Below, in pieces: positions 1 through 9,337 of a stretch of 64,000 nt of DNA (position 1 is its first letter; every line of letters starts with the position of its first letter). Where the stretch lies: positions 45,038 through 109,037 of the forward strand of contig CABUNG010000005.1 of the NCBI GenBank assembly GCA_902492895.1, written 5' to 3'. Source of the stretch: an uncultured Oscillospiraceae bacterium (GTDB taxonomy: Bacteria > Bacillota > Clostridia > Oscillospirales > Acutalibacteraceae). Below the pieces are notes generated by a model that did no database searches, was not told where the DNA came from, and saw only the letters and a program-made list of their open reading frames with translations. The translations under genes were made by a program, and so were the position numbers.

Positions 1-342
1 GGGATGGATAAGAGTCTGGCCGAGGCCGCGGGGATCGACGGCGTAAAAAACCGCTGGCAGGAGCTGTGGTATGTGACGCTGCCCTCCATGGCGCCCCAGC
101 TGATGTTCAGCGCTGTGATGCAGATCTCTGCCTCCTTCAGCGTGGGCGGCCTGGTCCAGTCTCTGGCCGGATTCCCCACCACGCAGTACAGCGCCGATAC
201 CCTGATTACCTACATGCTGGACGTGGGGTTGGTGCGGTATGAAATGGGATACGCGTCCGCTATTGCGGTGTTCCTGTTCCTCATGATGCTGTTCTGCAAC
301 TTCGTCGTCACCCATCTGCTCCGCCGCTTCAGCGCGGAATAA
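1..342 (+). CDS. Carbohydrate ABC transporter permease, C-terminal part (cut by window edge)
   Basis: This is the last 113 residues of an inner-membrane permease of the MalF/UgpA type; the reading frame is open from base 1, so the start lies upstream. The EAA loop that docks on the transporter ATPase is visible at the beginning (EAAGIDG, then about 15 residues later LPSMAPQL), followed by two hydrophobic helices, the last ending in LMMLFCNFVVTHLL, and a short basic tail. The next gene, 70 bases on, is the partner permease, so the two probably form one sugar importer. Its binding protein is presumably upstream of the window and no ATPase gene is seen, as is usual when a shared MsmK-type ATPase serves many importers. 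The substrate cannot be told. Confidence 0.85.
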   Translation, partial: GMDKSLAEAAGIDGVKNRWQELWYVTLPSMAPQLMFSAVMQISASFSVGGLVQSLAGFPTTQYSADTLITYMLDVGLVRYEMGYASAIAVFLFLMMLFCNFVVTHLLRRFSAE

Positions 343-412
343 GGCGCGCACCGGCTCCGGAGCGGGCCGAAAAAAGCGGTGTCAACCGCTCGGAAAGGCG
401 TGAAAAAGAGCT

Positions 413-1282
413 GTGACCAAAGGGATATTCAAACGGAGCGTCAACCGGTCCATCGGCGGCAACATCGTCGTCTTCCTCTTTGTCCTGGCGCTGGCCTGCT
501 TCATGGTGCTGCCGCTGGTGTACGCGGTCAGTTCCGCGTTCAAGCCTCTGGACGAGATCTACATATTTCCGCCCCGTCTTTTCGTGCGGCGGCCCACCCT
601 CGATAACTTTGTGCAGCTGGGGCTGCTGACCGGCTCCTTCTGGGTGCCGCTCTCCAAGTATATCTTCAACACCGTATTCATCAGCGTGGCCGTGACGGGC
701 GGGCATCTGCTGCTGTCCACCATGGCGGCGTATCCCCTGGCGAAGCTGCGCTTCGTCGGGCAGAGGCCCCTTAGCAGCCTGATCAAGGTATCGCTGCTGT
801 TCTCGGTGTCCGCCATGATGATTCCCCGGTATATCGTCATGTCGAATCTGCACATGATCAACACCTACTGGGCGCTGATCCTGCCGCAGGTGCAGTCGGC
901 CCTGGGCCTGTATCTCATGCAGAATTTCATGAGCCAGATTCCCGACGAAATGCTGGAAGCCGCCCGCATCGACGGCGCGGGAGAGCTGAAGGTCTACTGG
1001 CGGGTGGTGATGCCGAATGTCAAACCGGCTTGGCTGACCATCGCGATTTTCGCGTTTCAGAATGTCTGGAACAACACCGGCGGCACCGATATGACGGTCA
1101 TGGTTTATGACGAAAAGATCAAAATGGTGGCCTCCCTTCTCAGCCAGGTGCTGGCGGGAGGAACGGCCCGCGCGGGTGCGGGTGCCGCCTTCGGTCTCCT
1201 ATTGATGATTCCGCCCATGCTGCTGGTCGTCTTCGCCCAGAACCAGATTCTCGAGACGATGTCCACCTCGGGCATGAAATAA
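413..1282 (+). CDS. Carbohydrate ABC transporter permease (MalG/UgpE type)
   Basis: A 289-residue membrane protein with a cytoplasmic N terminus, a first membrane helix at about residues 18-40, five further hydrophobic segments, and the EAA motif at about residues 182-200 (EAARIDGAGELKVYWRVV). This is the second subunit of a type I sugar importer and pairs with the truncated permease just upstream. The start is GTG at 413, preceded by a weak GA-rich ribosome site; no better start keeps the first membrane helix. It is the second gene of the long sugar operon that runs to 13.3 kb. Another permease pair later in the operon suggests two related importers or a recent duplication. The substrate is unknown; an oligosaccharide is likely from the neighbours. 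Confidence 0.88.
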   Translation: MTKGIFKRSVNRSIGGNIVVFLFVLALACFMVLPLVYAVSSAFKPLDEIYIFPPRLFVRRPTLDNFVQLGLLTGSFWVPLSKYIFNTVFISVAVTGGHLLLSTMAAYPLAKLRFVGQRPLSSLIKVSLLFSVSAMMIPRYIVMSNLHMINTYWALILPQVQSALGLYLMQNFMSQIPDEMLEAARIDGAGELKVYWRVVMPNVKPAWLTIAIFAFQNVWNNTGGTDMTVMVYDEKIKMVASLLSQVLAGGTARAGAGAAFGLLLMIPPMLLVVFAQNQILETMSTSGMK

Positions 1283-1384
1283 CGGCCGCCGCAACGGCCG
1301 ACAATGTAATCCGGCCCCCGATGCCATATGCAAAAGGGGCGATGCGGCGGTTTTGAAGAAACAATGGAAAGGGGGCGTGGCCAT

Positions 1385-3547
1385 ATGACTGGCAGCAGAT
1401 GGGGCGGCGCACGCCGGTCCGGGCGCGATGCGGCACCGGATCTTCGGAAAAAAGGCCGCAGAGGGCTGACCCGACCGCTGCGGCGGCTTGTGCTGCTGGC
1501 GCTGGCGGGAATGATCCTCATTCTGCCCGCGTCCGCGGAAGGCACGTCGTTCAGCTATACATACGATACCTGGAAAACCTCGGTGCCGGTTCCCGCGCCG
1601 TATACGGCGGACACCCCGGTCAGAGGCGCGGCCGCGTTCGGCGGCACCGATCTTCTGGACCCGACCGACCTGTATATCACGGAGGACGGTTCTGTGTTTG
1701 TTCTGGACGCGGGCAACAGCCGCCTGGTCGTGCTGGACAGCGGCCTGCAGTATCAGCGGGAGATCCGCCTCCAAAAGGATGGAGAGCCGGTCGAATTTGC
1801 CGAGGCGCTAGGGCTGTTCGTGGACCGGCAGGGCCGAATTTATGTGGCGGATAAAAAAGCCCCGGGCGTCTATGTGGCGGAACCCGACGGCACGGTGACG
1901 GACGTCATCGGCGCGCCGCCGGCCGACAAGGTGGAAGAGGGCTTCGAATACACCCCGGCCAAGGTGCTGGTCGACAGTGCGGGCATCGTGTATGTCCTGT
2001 CCGCCAACACCTACTCGGGCGCGCTGCAGTATGATCAGAATTATGAATTCATCGGGTTTTACGGCAGCGAACGGGTGACGGTGACATTTGAGCTGCTGCG
2101 CAACCGCCTGTGGAAGAAAATCCTCAGCGAAGACGCGGCGTCCGGCCTGCTGCGCAATGTGCCGACGTCCTTTATCAACTTCGATATCGACGCGGAAAAC
2201 TTCATCTATACCCTCAAGGGCGGTACCGGGCTCGACGGCGGACAGATCCGCAAGCTCAACCCCCAGGGAACCAACATTCTGCTAGACGAACAGGGAAATG
2301 TGGCGACCTATGGGGATCTGGAGACCTATTTCGACAGCCAGAGCAATCTGACCATATCGACGGTGTTCAGCGACATCACGGTGGATGATCAGGGATTCAT
2401 CACCGCGCTGGACAGTACCCGGAACCGTCTGTTCCAATATGACCAGACATCCAACCTGCTGTACGCCTTCGGGGGAACCGGCAGCCAGGCCGGCACGTTC
2501 AAAACTCCGGTGGCGGTGGACAGTCTGAACGGCAACCTGCTGGTGTTAGACAGCGGCGTCCGCAGCCTGACGGTGCTGAGGCCGACCGATTTCGGCGTCA
2601 ACGTCCGGGCCGCGATCGCGCTTTACAACGACGGTCTGTACGAGCAGGCCAAGGAAAACTGGGAGCAGATCCTGCGCCAGGATGCCAACTATGAGCTCGC
2701 TAACGTCGGTATGGGCAAAATCTATGAACAAGCGGGCGATTACGATCAGGCGATGGCGTATTACAAGCTTGGCAACAGCCGCCAGGGGTATTCCGATGCG
2801 TTTGCCGCCAAGCGGGACGAAGGCTTCCGGCGGAATTTCACGTGGATCGTCCTCGCCGTCGTCGTGCTTCTGCTCCTCATGGTGGGAATCGTCAATTATA
2901 AGGAGCGCCACCGGAAAAGCGAATACGGACTGAAAGTCAGCAAATGGGCGTATCCCTTCCGCTGCATGCTTCACCCCTTCAAGGCCTATTATGAGATGAA
3001 GGTGGAGAAGAAAGGCTCGGTCCTGCTGGCGAACATCATCCTGGTGCTTTTCTTTCTCGTTTCGGTCATCAACAGCCAGCTCACAGGCTTCCACTTCAAC
3101 CAGAACCGCACCGACCGGTTCAACGTCTTCATCCCGCTGGCGATGACCATCGGCCTGTTCGCGGTGTTCGTGCTGTGCAACTGGGCGGTCAGTACCTTGG
3201 CGGACGGCGAAGGGAAATTCCGGGAAATCTGGATTTTTACAGCCTATGCCCTGCTGCCCTATGTCATTTCCCTGGCGGTGCTGACGGGGCTTTCGAATGC
3301 GTTTTCTCTCGAGGAAAGTGCGTTCCTGGGTATTGTGCAGGCGGTGGCGTATGTTTGGACAGGTGCCAACCTGTTCATGGCCATCCGGGAAGTGCACCAA
3401 TACACCGCCGGTAAAACCATCGTCGTCACCCTGATCAGCCTCCTCGGCATGTATTTGGTGATGCTGATTGTGACGATCGGCTACAGCATGTTTACGCAGC
3501 TCATCAGCTTTATCGGGATGATCATCAACGAACTGCGCCTGCGTTAG
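1385..3547 (+). CDS. Membrane protein with beta-propeller (NHL-like), TPR and Yip1 domains
   Basis: A 720-residue protein. I chose ATG 1385 over upstream in-frame starts at 1328 and 1364 because GGAAAGGGGG sits about 8 bases before it. After a basic N terminus comes a signal-type helix ending ILPASAEG (about residues 33-52). Next are repeated NHL-like blades (for example DPTDLYITEDGSVFVLD and DSLNGNLLVLDSG, about residues 90-400), a TPR-like pair (about 420-490), one membrane helix (about 495-518), and a multi-helix region resembling Yip1 (about 545-715). The propeller should lie outside the cell. The gene sits between sugar permeases and a DUF5696 gene, an arrangement I recall from other Firmicutes sugar operons, so it probably helps handle or sense the transported glycan. 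The function is unproven. Confidence 0.75.
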   Translation: MTGSRWGGARRSGRDAAPDLRKKGRRGLTRPLRRLVLLALAGMILILPASAEGTSFSYTYDTWKTSVPVPAPYTADTPVRGAAAFGGTDLLDPTDLYITEDGSVFVLDAGNSRLVVLDSGLQYQREIRLQKDGEPVEFAEALGLFVDRQGRIYVADKKAPGVYVAEPDGTVTDVIGAPPADKVEEGFEYTPAKVLVDSAGIVYVLSANTYSGALQYDQNYEFIGFYGSERVTVTFELLRNRLWKKILSEDAASGLLRNVPTSFINFDIDAENFIYTLKGGTGLDGGQIRKLNPQGTNILLDEQGNVATYGDLETYFDSQSNLTISTVFSDITVDDQGFITALDSTRNRLFQYDQTSNLLYAFGGTGSQAGTFKTPVAVDSLNGNLLVLDSGVRSLTVLRPTDFGVNVRAAIALYNDGLYEQAKENWEQILRQDANYELANVGMGKIYEQAGDYDQAMAYYKLGNSRQGYSDAFAAKRDEGFRRNFTWIVLAVVVLLLLMVGIVNYKERHRKSEYGLKVSKWAYPFRCMLHPFKAYYEMKVEKKGSVLLANIILVLFFLVSVINSQLTGFHFNQNRTDRFNVFIPLAMTIGLFAVFVLCNWAVSTLADGEGKFREIWIFTAYALLPYVISLAVLTGLSNAFSLEESAFLGIVQAVAYVWTGANLFMAIREVHQYTAGKTIVVTLISLLGMYLVMLIVTIGYSMFTQLISFIGMIINELRLR

Positions 3548-3571
3548 CGCATCGGAAAGGTTGTGCGGCCT

Positions 3572-5833
3572 ATGAAAGCAGCCAAGCTGAAAACCATACT
3601 CAGCACCGGCCTCTCGGTGGCTGTGGCGGCAGGCATCGTTCTGCTGATGTTCCAGGCGTCGAAGGGGGCCGAGCTGGAGACCCCGTCCGACGAAGTGCTC
3701 ACCCCCATCGACTTCAGCGCGGACAGCGCGCACCCCGACGAGATGCAGAAGGTGGCGGAAAACACCCGCTTTTGCCTGTATGCCAATCCGAAAAGCGCGG
3801 CGGTCGAACTGGAGAACAAGGCGGACGGCACCCGCTGGAGCAGCGTGCCGGACGGATCCCAGGAGAACGAGGAGATCAAAGGCTCGGCCAGAGTGGCGCT
3901 CGGATCCCTGCTCAACTTCCGCTACGCGGACCGGGATTCCAACGCCGTCACTCAGAACAGTGTGGCCGGCTGTGTCAGCCGGGGCAACTTCAGCGTGAAA
4001 TCCATCCCGAACGGGGTGAGATTCGACTTTTACTTTGAAAAAGAAGGCTTCTTGATTCCCCTGGAACTCACCCTGACCGACAAGGGACTCAAAGCGTCGG
4101 TACCGCTCGGGGATATCCGGGAAGCCAGCGACCGGGTCAAGCTCACCTCGGTCAGCCCCCTTCCCAATTTTGGGGCGGGCTATCAGGAAGAGGACGGGTA
4201 TCTCCTGCTCCCTGACGGGTCGGGAATGCTGATGCCCTTTGCCAGTGCCGGACCCGACGTCAGCCTTCGGATTTACGGCAGTGATCTGGCCGTGGAGGAA
4301 AAAACCATTTCACCTGCCAGGACGCAGACCGCCCGGCTGCCGGTTTTCGGCATGAAAAAAGACGGGCAGGCGTTGCTGGCCATCATCACAAACGGCGCCG
4401 CCCGGGCGAAAGTCAACGCCGCTGCCGCGAGCGCCAAATCCCCTTACTGCGCGGCTTTTGCCGAGTTCCTTTACCGGGAGAGCACGCTGGTTGACGTCAG
4501 CCAGAAGACCTTTGAATTTACCCAGGTCAACATGTTCGAGCCCGCGGCCTGCGGTCTGGATGCGTTCACGGTGGAATACCGTCCCCTGGACGCGGAACAG
4601 GCCGATTACAGCGGTATGGCAGCGGCCTATCGGGCGTATTTGACCGAGGAACAGGGGATGACGCCCCTGTCGGAAAAGAGTTCTGCCCTGTATGTGGAAC
4701 TGCCCGGCGGTGTGATGCGGCAGGAGAGCGTTCTCGGCATACCCGTCAACCGGGTGGTGCCTCTCAACGCATATGACGACGTGGCGGCGCTGGCCGAGCG
4801 GCTGCAGAACGCGGGCGCGAGTTCTTTGGTGCTCAATTACGTCAACTGGGCGAAGGGCGGCACCGAAAGCCGCCTGACCGTGGACATGGCCCCCGAAGGG
4901 GGACTCGGCGGCAGCAGCGCCTTCCGCCGCATGCTCCAGGATATTGAGGCCCTGTCGGGTGTGAAATTGTATCTGGATCTCAATCTGACCGACATGATGC
5001 ACAACCAGTGGGGCTATTCCACCAAATACAGCGCGTCGCAGTCGGTGATGAAGGAACCGGCTATCCAGTATCCCTATAAAATGAGCACGTTCCAGATCGA
5101 TTCCACCGGCGGGCTGCGGTTCCTGCTCAGTCCTCTCCGGTTTGGGAGGGCGATGGAGCAGACCCTGTCGAAAGCCTCGAAACTGTCGGTCTACGGCTTT
5201 TCGGCCAATTCTCTGGGACAGAAGATCTATTCCGATTTTGGGGATGAGCACATCGACCGGGGCCGCGCCGAAGCCATGTGGACACAGGCGCTCGGACAAT
5301 TGGCCGGCGCTGCGGATCATCGGCTCTTTACGGCGGCCAATGCGTATGCTTTCCCCTATGCCACCGATCTGCAGGACGTCCCGGTGTCCACAAGTGAGTA
5401 TCTCGCGCAGGGCGAGGCCGTTCCGTTTTACGCCATGGCCCTTCACGGGTTGGCCGGCCTTTCCTCCCCCTCCATCAACGCGGCCGCAGACAGCCGTCAG
5501 GCCTTTCTCCGGGCCATGGAGGCGGGGATTAACCCCAAATACAGCCTGGGCAGCCAAAACATTGGAAAACTGGCCGATACCGACGCGCAGGACCTTGGCT
5601 ATATCGACGCAGCCTACTGGATCGAGGAGGCCGCCGCGCGCTACAAGGAAGCGGCCGCGTATCTCACACTCGTGTCCGATCAGCCGATTGTCCGGCATGA
5701 GCAGGCGGCGCCGGGCGTGACCCGCACCGTTTTCGGAAACGGCGTGGAGATTCTGGTCAATTATACGGATGCGGATGCGACGATAAACGGCGTGGATATC
5801 CCGGCCGAGGGATACCGCATTTCCGGCATGTAA
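3572..5833 (+). CDS. DUF5696-family membrane-anchored protein
   Basis: A 753-residue protein that I recognise as DUF5696-like from its size, composition and position between sugar transporter genes. ATG 3572 is preferred to GTG 3563 because GGAAAGG lies 11 bases before the ATG but only 2 before the GTG. One hydrophobic segment near the N terminus (about residues 10-27) is an uncleaved anchor or signal. The rest is an exported domain with beta-rich first half and a second half (about residues 370-700) in TIM-barrel style, with NYVNWAKGG and YLDLNLTDMMHNQWGYS. The barrel-like half hints at a glycoside hydrolase or glycan-binding role, but no catalytic pair can be named. It lies 24 bases after the Yip1 gene and is clearly co-transcribed with it. 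Confidence 0.7.
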   Translation: MKAAKLKTILSTGLSVAVAAGIVLLMFQASKGAELETPSDEVLTPIDFSADSAHPDEMQKVAENTRFCLYANPKSAAVELENKADGTRWSSVPDGSQENEEIKGSARVALGSLLNFRYADRDSNAVTQNSVAGCVSRGNFSVKSIPNGVRFDFYFEKEGFLIPLELTLTDKGLKASVPLGDIREASDRVKLTSVSPLPNFGAGYQEEDGYLLLPDGSGMLMPFASAGPDVSLRIYGSDLAVEEKTISPARTQTARLPVFGMKKDGQALLAIITNGAARAKVNAAAASAKSPYCAAFAEFLYRESTLVDVSQKTFEFTQVNMFEPAACGLDAFTVEYRPLDAEQADYSGMAAAYRAYLTEEQGMTPLSEKSSALYVELPGGVMRQESVLGIPVNRVVPLNAYDDVAALAERLQNAGASSLVLNYVNWAKGGTESRLTVDMAPEGGLGGSSAFRRMLQDIEALSGVKLYLDLNLTDMMHNQWGYSTKYSASQSVMKEPAIQYPYKMSTFQIDSTGGLRFLLSPLRFGRAMEQTLSKASKLSVYGFSANSLGQKIYSDFGDEHIDRGRAEAMWTQALGQLAGAADHRLFTAANAYAFPYATDLQDVPVSTSEYLAQGEAVPFYAMALHGLAGLSSPSINAAADSRQAFLRAMEAGINPKYSLGSQNIGKLADTDAQDLGYIDAAYWIEEAAARYKEAAAYLTLVSDQPIVRHEQAAPGVTRTVFGNGVEILVNYTDADATINGVDIPAEGYRISGM

Positions 5834-5868
5834 AGACGGCATTTCCCGCAGAAAGGTTGTGATCCCGG

Positions 5869-6792
5869 ATGACAGCAAAGACAGATTCCGCCCGTCGGAA
5901 ACCCCGCGCCCGGTCGCTGCAGAAGCAGCGTTCCCGCTGGGGATGGTTCTTCATCGCCCCGTGGATTCTGGGCATCAGCGTCTTTTTCGTCTGGCCGATG
6001 ATCGAATCCTTTGTCTACTCCTTCAGCAAGCTCACGGTGACCGAGGCGGGCTTTCAAAAAACGTTCGTCGGGTTCGACAACTTCAAATACTTCTTTACGG
6101 AAAACACCTTCTTTATTCCGTATCTGACCGAATCCATCGGCAGCATTGTGCCGTCGGTGCTGATGATCGTCTCCTTCAGCATCCTGATCGCCCTGGTGCT
6201 CAAGGAAAAATTCATCGGCCGGAGCCTGGCGCGCGCGGTGTTTTTCTTTCCCGTCATCATCGCCTCCGGCGTGGTCATCACCATTCTCAAGGAACAGGTG
6301 ATGATGAGCGGGTCCGCTGTGTCGGATATGGCGCCGAGCTATCTCTTTCAGGCGCCCAATCTGGTGGAGGTATTCGCCGACCTGGGAATACCGGAGAAGC
6401 TCCTCGGCACCATCACCACGGTTCTTAACCAGATTTTCGATCTGACCTGGAAATCGGGGGTGCAGATTCTGCTGCTTCTCGCGGCGGTCAACAACATCCC
6501 GGCCAGCTTCTATGAGGTGGGCGTCATGGAGGGGGCCACGGCCTGGGAGAAGTTCTGGAAGATCACCTTCCCCACCATTTCCCCCACCCTGCTGGTGGTG
6601 GTCATCTACACTATTATCGACAGTTTCACCGATTACGGCAACAAGGTTATGCAGATGCTCCGCAATTATTACACCAACAACAATTACGCCTACAGCGCCA
6701 CCATCGGCGTGATTTATTTCGTGTGCATCCTGGCCATCATCGGGCTGATCAACCTGATCGCGTCCCGGTTCGTCTTTTATGCGGCCGACTAA
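5869..6792 (+). CDS. Carbohydrate ABC transporter permease (MalF/LacF type)
   Basis: A 307-residue permease starting at ATG 5869, with GAAAGG about 10 bases upstream. A basic N-terminal tail (RRKPRARSLQKQRSR) precedes the first membrane helix at about residues 25-45, five more follow, and the EAA loop is at about residues 210-230 (EVGVMEGATAWEKFWKITFP). It is the first permease of the second importer in the operon. The partner permease starts 16 bases after its stop, and a sugar-binding lipoprotein is encoded 2.5 kb downstream. The large loop at residues 60-85 is typical of the MalF side. The substrate is unknown, and no ATPase gene is linked. Confidence 0.9.
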   Translation: MTAKTDSARRKPRARSLQKQRSRWGWFFIAPWILGISVFFVWPMIESFVYSFSKLTVTEAGFQKTFVGFDNFKYFFTENTFFIPYLTESIGSIVPSVLMIVSFSILIALVLKEKFIGRSLARAVFFFPVIIASGVVITILKEQVMMSGSAVSDMAPSYLFQAPNLVEVFADLGIPEKLLGTITTVLNQIFDLTWKSGVQILLLLAAVNNIPASFYEVGVMEGATAWEKFWKITFPTISPTLLVVVIYTIIDSFTDYGNKVMQMLRNYYTNNNYAYSATIGVIYFVCILAIIGLINLIASRFVFYAAD

Positions 6793-6808
6793 CGAGAAAG
6801 GCAGGAAT

Positions 6809-7750
6809 ATGCGTATGCAATCCCGCGTTTTTTCCACCTGGTCCAGGCGCCTGATGGGTAAAACCGGCGCGGCCAAATGGATCAAGGCCATTGTTCGGGC
6901 GGTTTTCCTGCTGGGCGTCGGCTTCGTGATGGTGTATCCCGTTCTGTTCATGCTGTCGAACTCCCTCAAGACGGTTTCGGACACCTTCGATCCCACCGTG
7001 GTATGGATCCCCACCAAGTTCACCCTGTACAATTTCAAAATGGCGTTCAGCCTGATGAACTACGGCGAGGCGCTCAAAAGCACCCTGACCATCCTGGTTC
7101 CCAGCGTGGTGCTGCAGGTCATCTCCTGCCTCTTTATTTCGTACGGGTTTGCCCGGTTCGATTTCAAAGGGAAAAAGTGGCTGTTCGGACTGCTGATTTT
7201 CAACATTATCGTGCCGGTGCAGTCCTATATGATCCCGCTGTATGTCAATCTGCAGAGCATGCATCTGCTCAATACGACGTGGCAGTTCTACATTCAGGCC
7301 GCCTTGGGGACCGGCATCCGGTCGGGGCTTTACATCTTCATTCTGCGGCAGTTTTTCCGGAATATGCCGGCCGAACTCGAAGAGGCGGCCTGTATCGACG
7401 GATGCAGCCCGCTGGGGACCTTCCTGCGGGTGATGGTGCCGAACGTGATCCCCGCCATCCTGACCGTGACGGTCTTTTCGGTGGTCTGGTATTACAACGA
7501 CTATACCCTGTCGGGGATGCTCCTCAACAGCAAATTTCCCTTGTCGGTGACGGTAACCGGCGTGAGCACCGTGCTGTCCAACCGGCTGCAGAATATGGCC
7601 GGACAGACCGTTGGTGCCGATCTCAAGCTGCTCAGCGATTCCATTTTGTCCGCCGCCTGCCTGATCGTGGTGCTGCCTCTGATCGGCATGTATGTGGTTG
7701 TGCAGCGGTATTTTACCGAGGGCGTTGAACGCACCGGTATCGTAGGATAA
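6809..7750 (+). CDS. Carbohydrate ABC transporter permease (MalG/UgpE type)
   Basis: A 313-residue membrane protein. The open frame extends back to 6779, inside the previous gene, but AAAGGCAGG just before ATG 6809 decides the start. Six hydrophobic helices are visible. The EAA motif (EEAACIDGCSPLGTFLRVM) is near residue 200, and the C terminus RYFTEGVERTGIVG is a common ending in this family. It pairs with the permease immediately upstream. Together with the binding protein at 9338 they make a complete membrane set apart from the ATPase. Confidence 0.9.
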   Translation: MRMQSRVFSTWSRRLMGKTGAAKWIKAIVRAVFLLGVGFVMVYPVLFMLSNSLKTVSDTFDPTVVWIPTKFTLYNFKMAFSLMNYGEALKSTLTILVPSVVLQVISCLFISYGFARFDFKGKKWLFGLLIFNIIVPVQSYMIPLYVNLQSMHLLNTTWQFYIQAALGTGIRSGLYIFILRQFFRNMPAELEEAACIDGCSPLGTFLRVMVPNVIPAILTVTVFSVVWYYNDYTLSGMLLNSKFPLSVTVTGVSTVLSNRLQNMAGQTVGADLKLLSDSILSAACLIVVLPLIGMYVVVQRYFTEGVERTGIVG

Positions 7751-7772
7751 GACAAGCCCGGATTTCCCAGAA

Positions 7773-7797
7773 AACCGGCCCGCCGCAGCGGCCGGTT
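7773..7797 (+). other. Intercistronic hairpin, no U-run
   Basis: An 8-base perfect inverted repeat (AACCGGCC and GGCCGGTT) with a 9-base loop lies in the 89-base gap after the second permease pair. It lacks a run of T, so a role in mRNA processing or stability that sets the high level of the downstream lipoproteins is more likely than termination (inference). Confidence 0.35.
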
Positions 7798-7839
7798 AGA
7801 AAGACCCAAGCGAGGCTGCGGAGAAAAGGAGAAAATGCG

Positions 7840-9261
7840 ATGCGCACCCTCTGGAAACATCGGCTGCCGGCTCTGCTGGCGGCGGTGGCCTTGCTGGCCG
7901 CCCTGCTATCCGCATGCAAAGGTCCGGACGCCCCCGCAAGCGACACGTCCATCACATCGACCGACAGTGAGGTGAACAGCGGCATGACCGAAGACATCAC
8001 GACATCCGGATCCGAGAATACCGGGACGGAGGGAACGGATCCCACCCAATCCGGCACCGCGTCCGGCGGCACGACCAACAACCCCGGCAGCAACCCCGGT
8101 AGTTCCGCAACCGACGCCCCCACCACCCCCACGACCGTGGTCACCGATCCCAGCCGCCGGGAGGAAATTCTGGCCGATATCGCGTTCTATCAGGAGATCG
8201 TCGATATGGAAACCGCGTGGCTCGCGTCCATGCAGCTCGACAACGGGGCCATGCCCATGACCATTGTGAAGGACGGCTCGGTGAAGGTAAATCCCTACTT
8301 TGCGGACTTCGCGATCCTCGCCATCCTGGACGGGGATAAAAAGCTCCATCCCACGGTCAAAAAATACATGGACTGGCATTTCAGCCACCTGAACACCGCT
8401 TCCACCGATTACAACGGTGTGGACGGCACCATTTACGATTACACGGTGACGGTCAGCGGCGGCAAGGTGACGAACGAGACCCCGACCCTGGACGACAAGG
8501 GACAGAAGCTCTACGACTCCACCGATTCCTATGCCGCCACCTTCCTCAACGTGCTGTGGAAGTATTATGAAAAGAGCGGGGACGCGGCCTATATCCGGCA
8601 GCATGCCGCGGAAATTGACCGGATCGTTTCGGCGATGTTCTCCACCATGCACAACGGCCTGACCATGGCGAAGCCCGATTATCCGGTCAAGTACCTGATG
8701 GACAACTGCGAGGTGTACGAGGGTATCGTGGACGGGATCAGCCTGTATGAAACGATTCTGGTGCCGGCCGGCAAAGGCGCCGCCACCCTCACGAAACTGA
8801 AGACCAGCCGCGATCAGGTTTCCAAAGCCATCGAGGACCAGCTCTGGAATGCCAAGGGCTATTATGAGGCGGGAATCTTTAAAAACGGCGACTTGGCCTA
8901 CGCCTTTGATTGGGATATGTTCTATCCCTGTGCCACGGCGCAGGTGTTCCCGATTCTCAGCGGCGTTGTGGCTCCCGGCAGCGCCCGGGCGAAAACCCTG
9001 TATGATAACTTCAACAAACACTATTCGACCGGCGAATCCAAACATACCTGGGAGAAAATCAGCATTCCCGACAGCTTCTATTGGGGCGCTCTTGTGCAGG
9101 CCGGCGCCATGATGGGCGACGAGGTCCGGGTCAAGAGCTATATGACGCTCTACCGCAAACTGATGAATAAGCATGCGTATCCCCTGTATAACGCCGATGC
9201 GGGCAAAGCCTGTATGGCAGCGGCGATTATGGTCAAGAACCTGACGGCACAGCTGGGCTGA
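7840..9261 (+). CDS. Lipoprotein with Ser/Thr linker and helical, six-hairpin glycosidase-like domain
   Basis: A 473-residue lipoprotein. The signal peptide ends in the lipobox LLSAC (Cys about residue 26), followed by a long Ser/Thr/Gly/Pro linker to about residue 105. The folded part (about 110-473) is helix-rich with ETAWLASMQLDNGAMPM near its start, DSYAATFLNVLWKYYE in the middle and FYWGALVQAGAMMGDE late. This spacing resembles (alpha/alpha)6-barrel glycosidases, but no family can be assigned and no catalytic acids are certain. The start is ATG 7840 after GAGAAAAGGAGAA. It lies between the permeases and the sugar-binding lipoprotein, so it may trim glycans at the cell surface before uptake (inference). 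Confidence 0.6.
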   Translation: MRTLWKHRLPALLAAVALLAALLSACKGPDAPASDTSITSTDSEVNSGMTEDITTSGSENTGTEGTDPTQSGTASGGTTNNPGSNPGSSATDAPTTPTTVVTDPSRREEILADIAFYQEIVDMETAWLASMQLDNGAMPMTIVKDGSVKVNPYFADFAILAILDGDKKLHPTVKKYMDWHFSHLNTASTDYNGVDGTIYDYTVTVSGGKVTNETPTLDDKGQKLYDSTDSYAATFLNVLWKYYEKSGDAAYIRQHAAEIDRIVSAMFSTMHNGLTMAKPDYPVKYLMDNCEVYEGIVDGISLYETILVPAGKGAATLTKLKTSRDQVSKAIEDQLWNAKGYYEAGIFKNGDLAYAFDWDMFYPCATAQVFPILSGVVAPGSARAKTLYDNFNKHYSTGESKHTWEKISIPDSFYWGALVQAGAMMGDEVRVKSYMTLYRKLMNKHAYPLYNADAGKACMAAAIMVKNLTAQLG

Positions 9262-9337
9262 ACAGACGGCGGACGGTTTGACCGGCGGGAACCGGCCGCG
9301 CCTTACGAGAGGGTCGCCGGAGAAAGGACGATAGAGT

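Noticed and set aside
2546..3733. A 395-codon minus-strand open frame opposite the propeller-Yip1 gene
   Set aside because: His/Asp/Gln-rich antisense translation of a GC-rich gene with no ribosome site. Similar long shadows at 4310-5878, 7906-9468, 9365-10720, 11535-12839, 21412-24000, 32834-34609 and 42525-44852 were dropped for the same reason.
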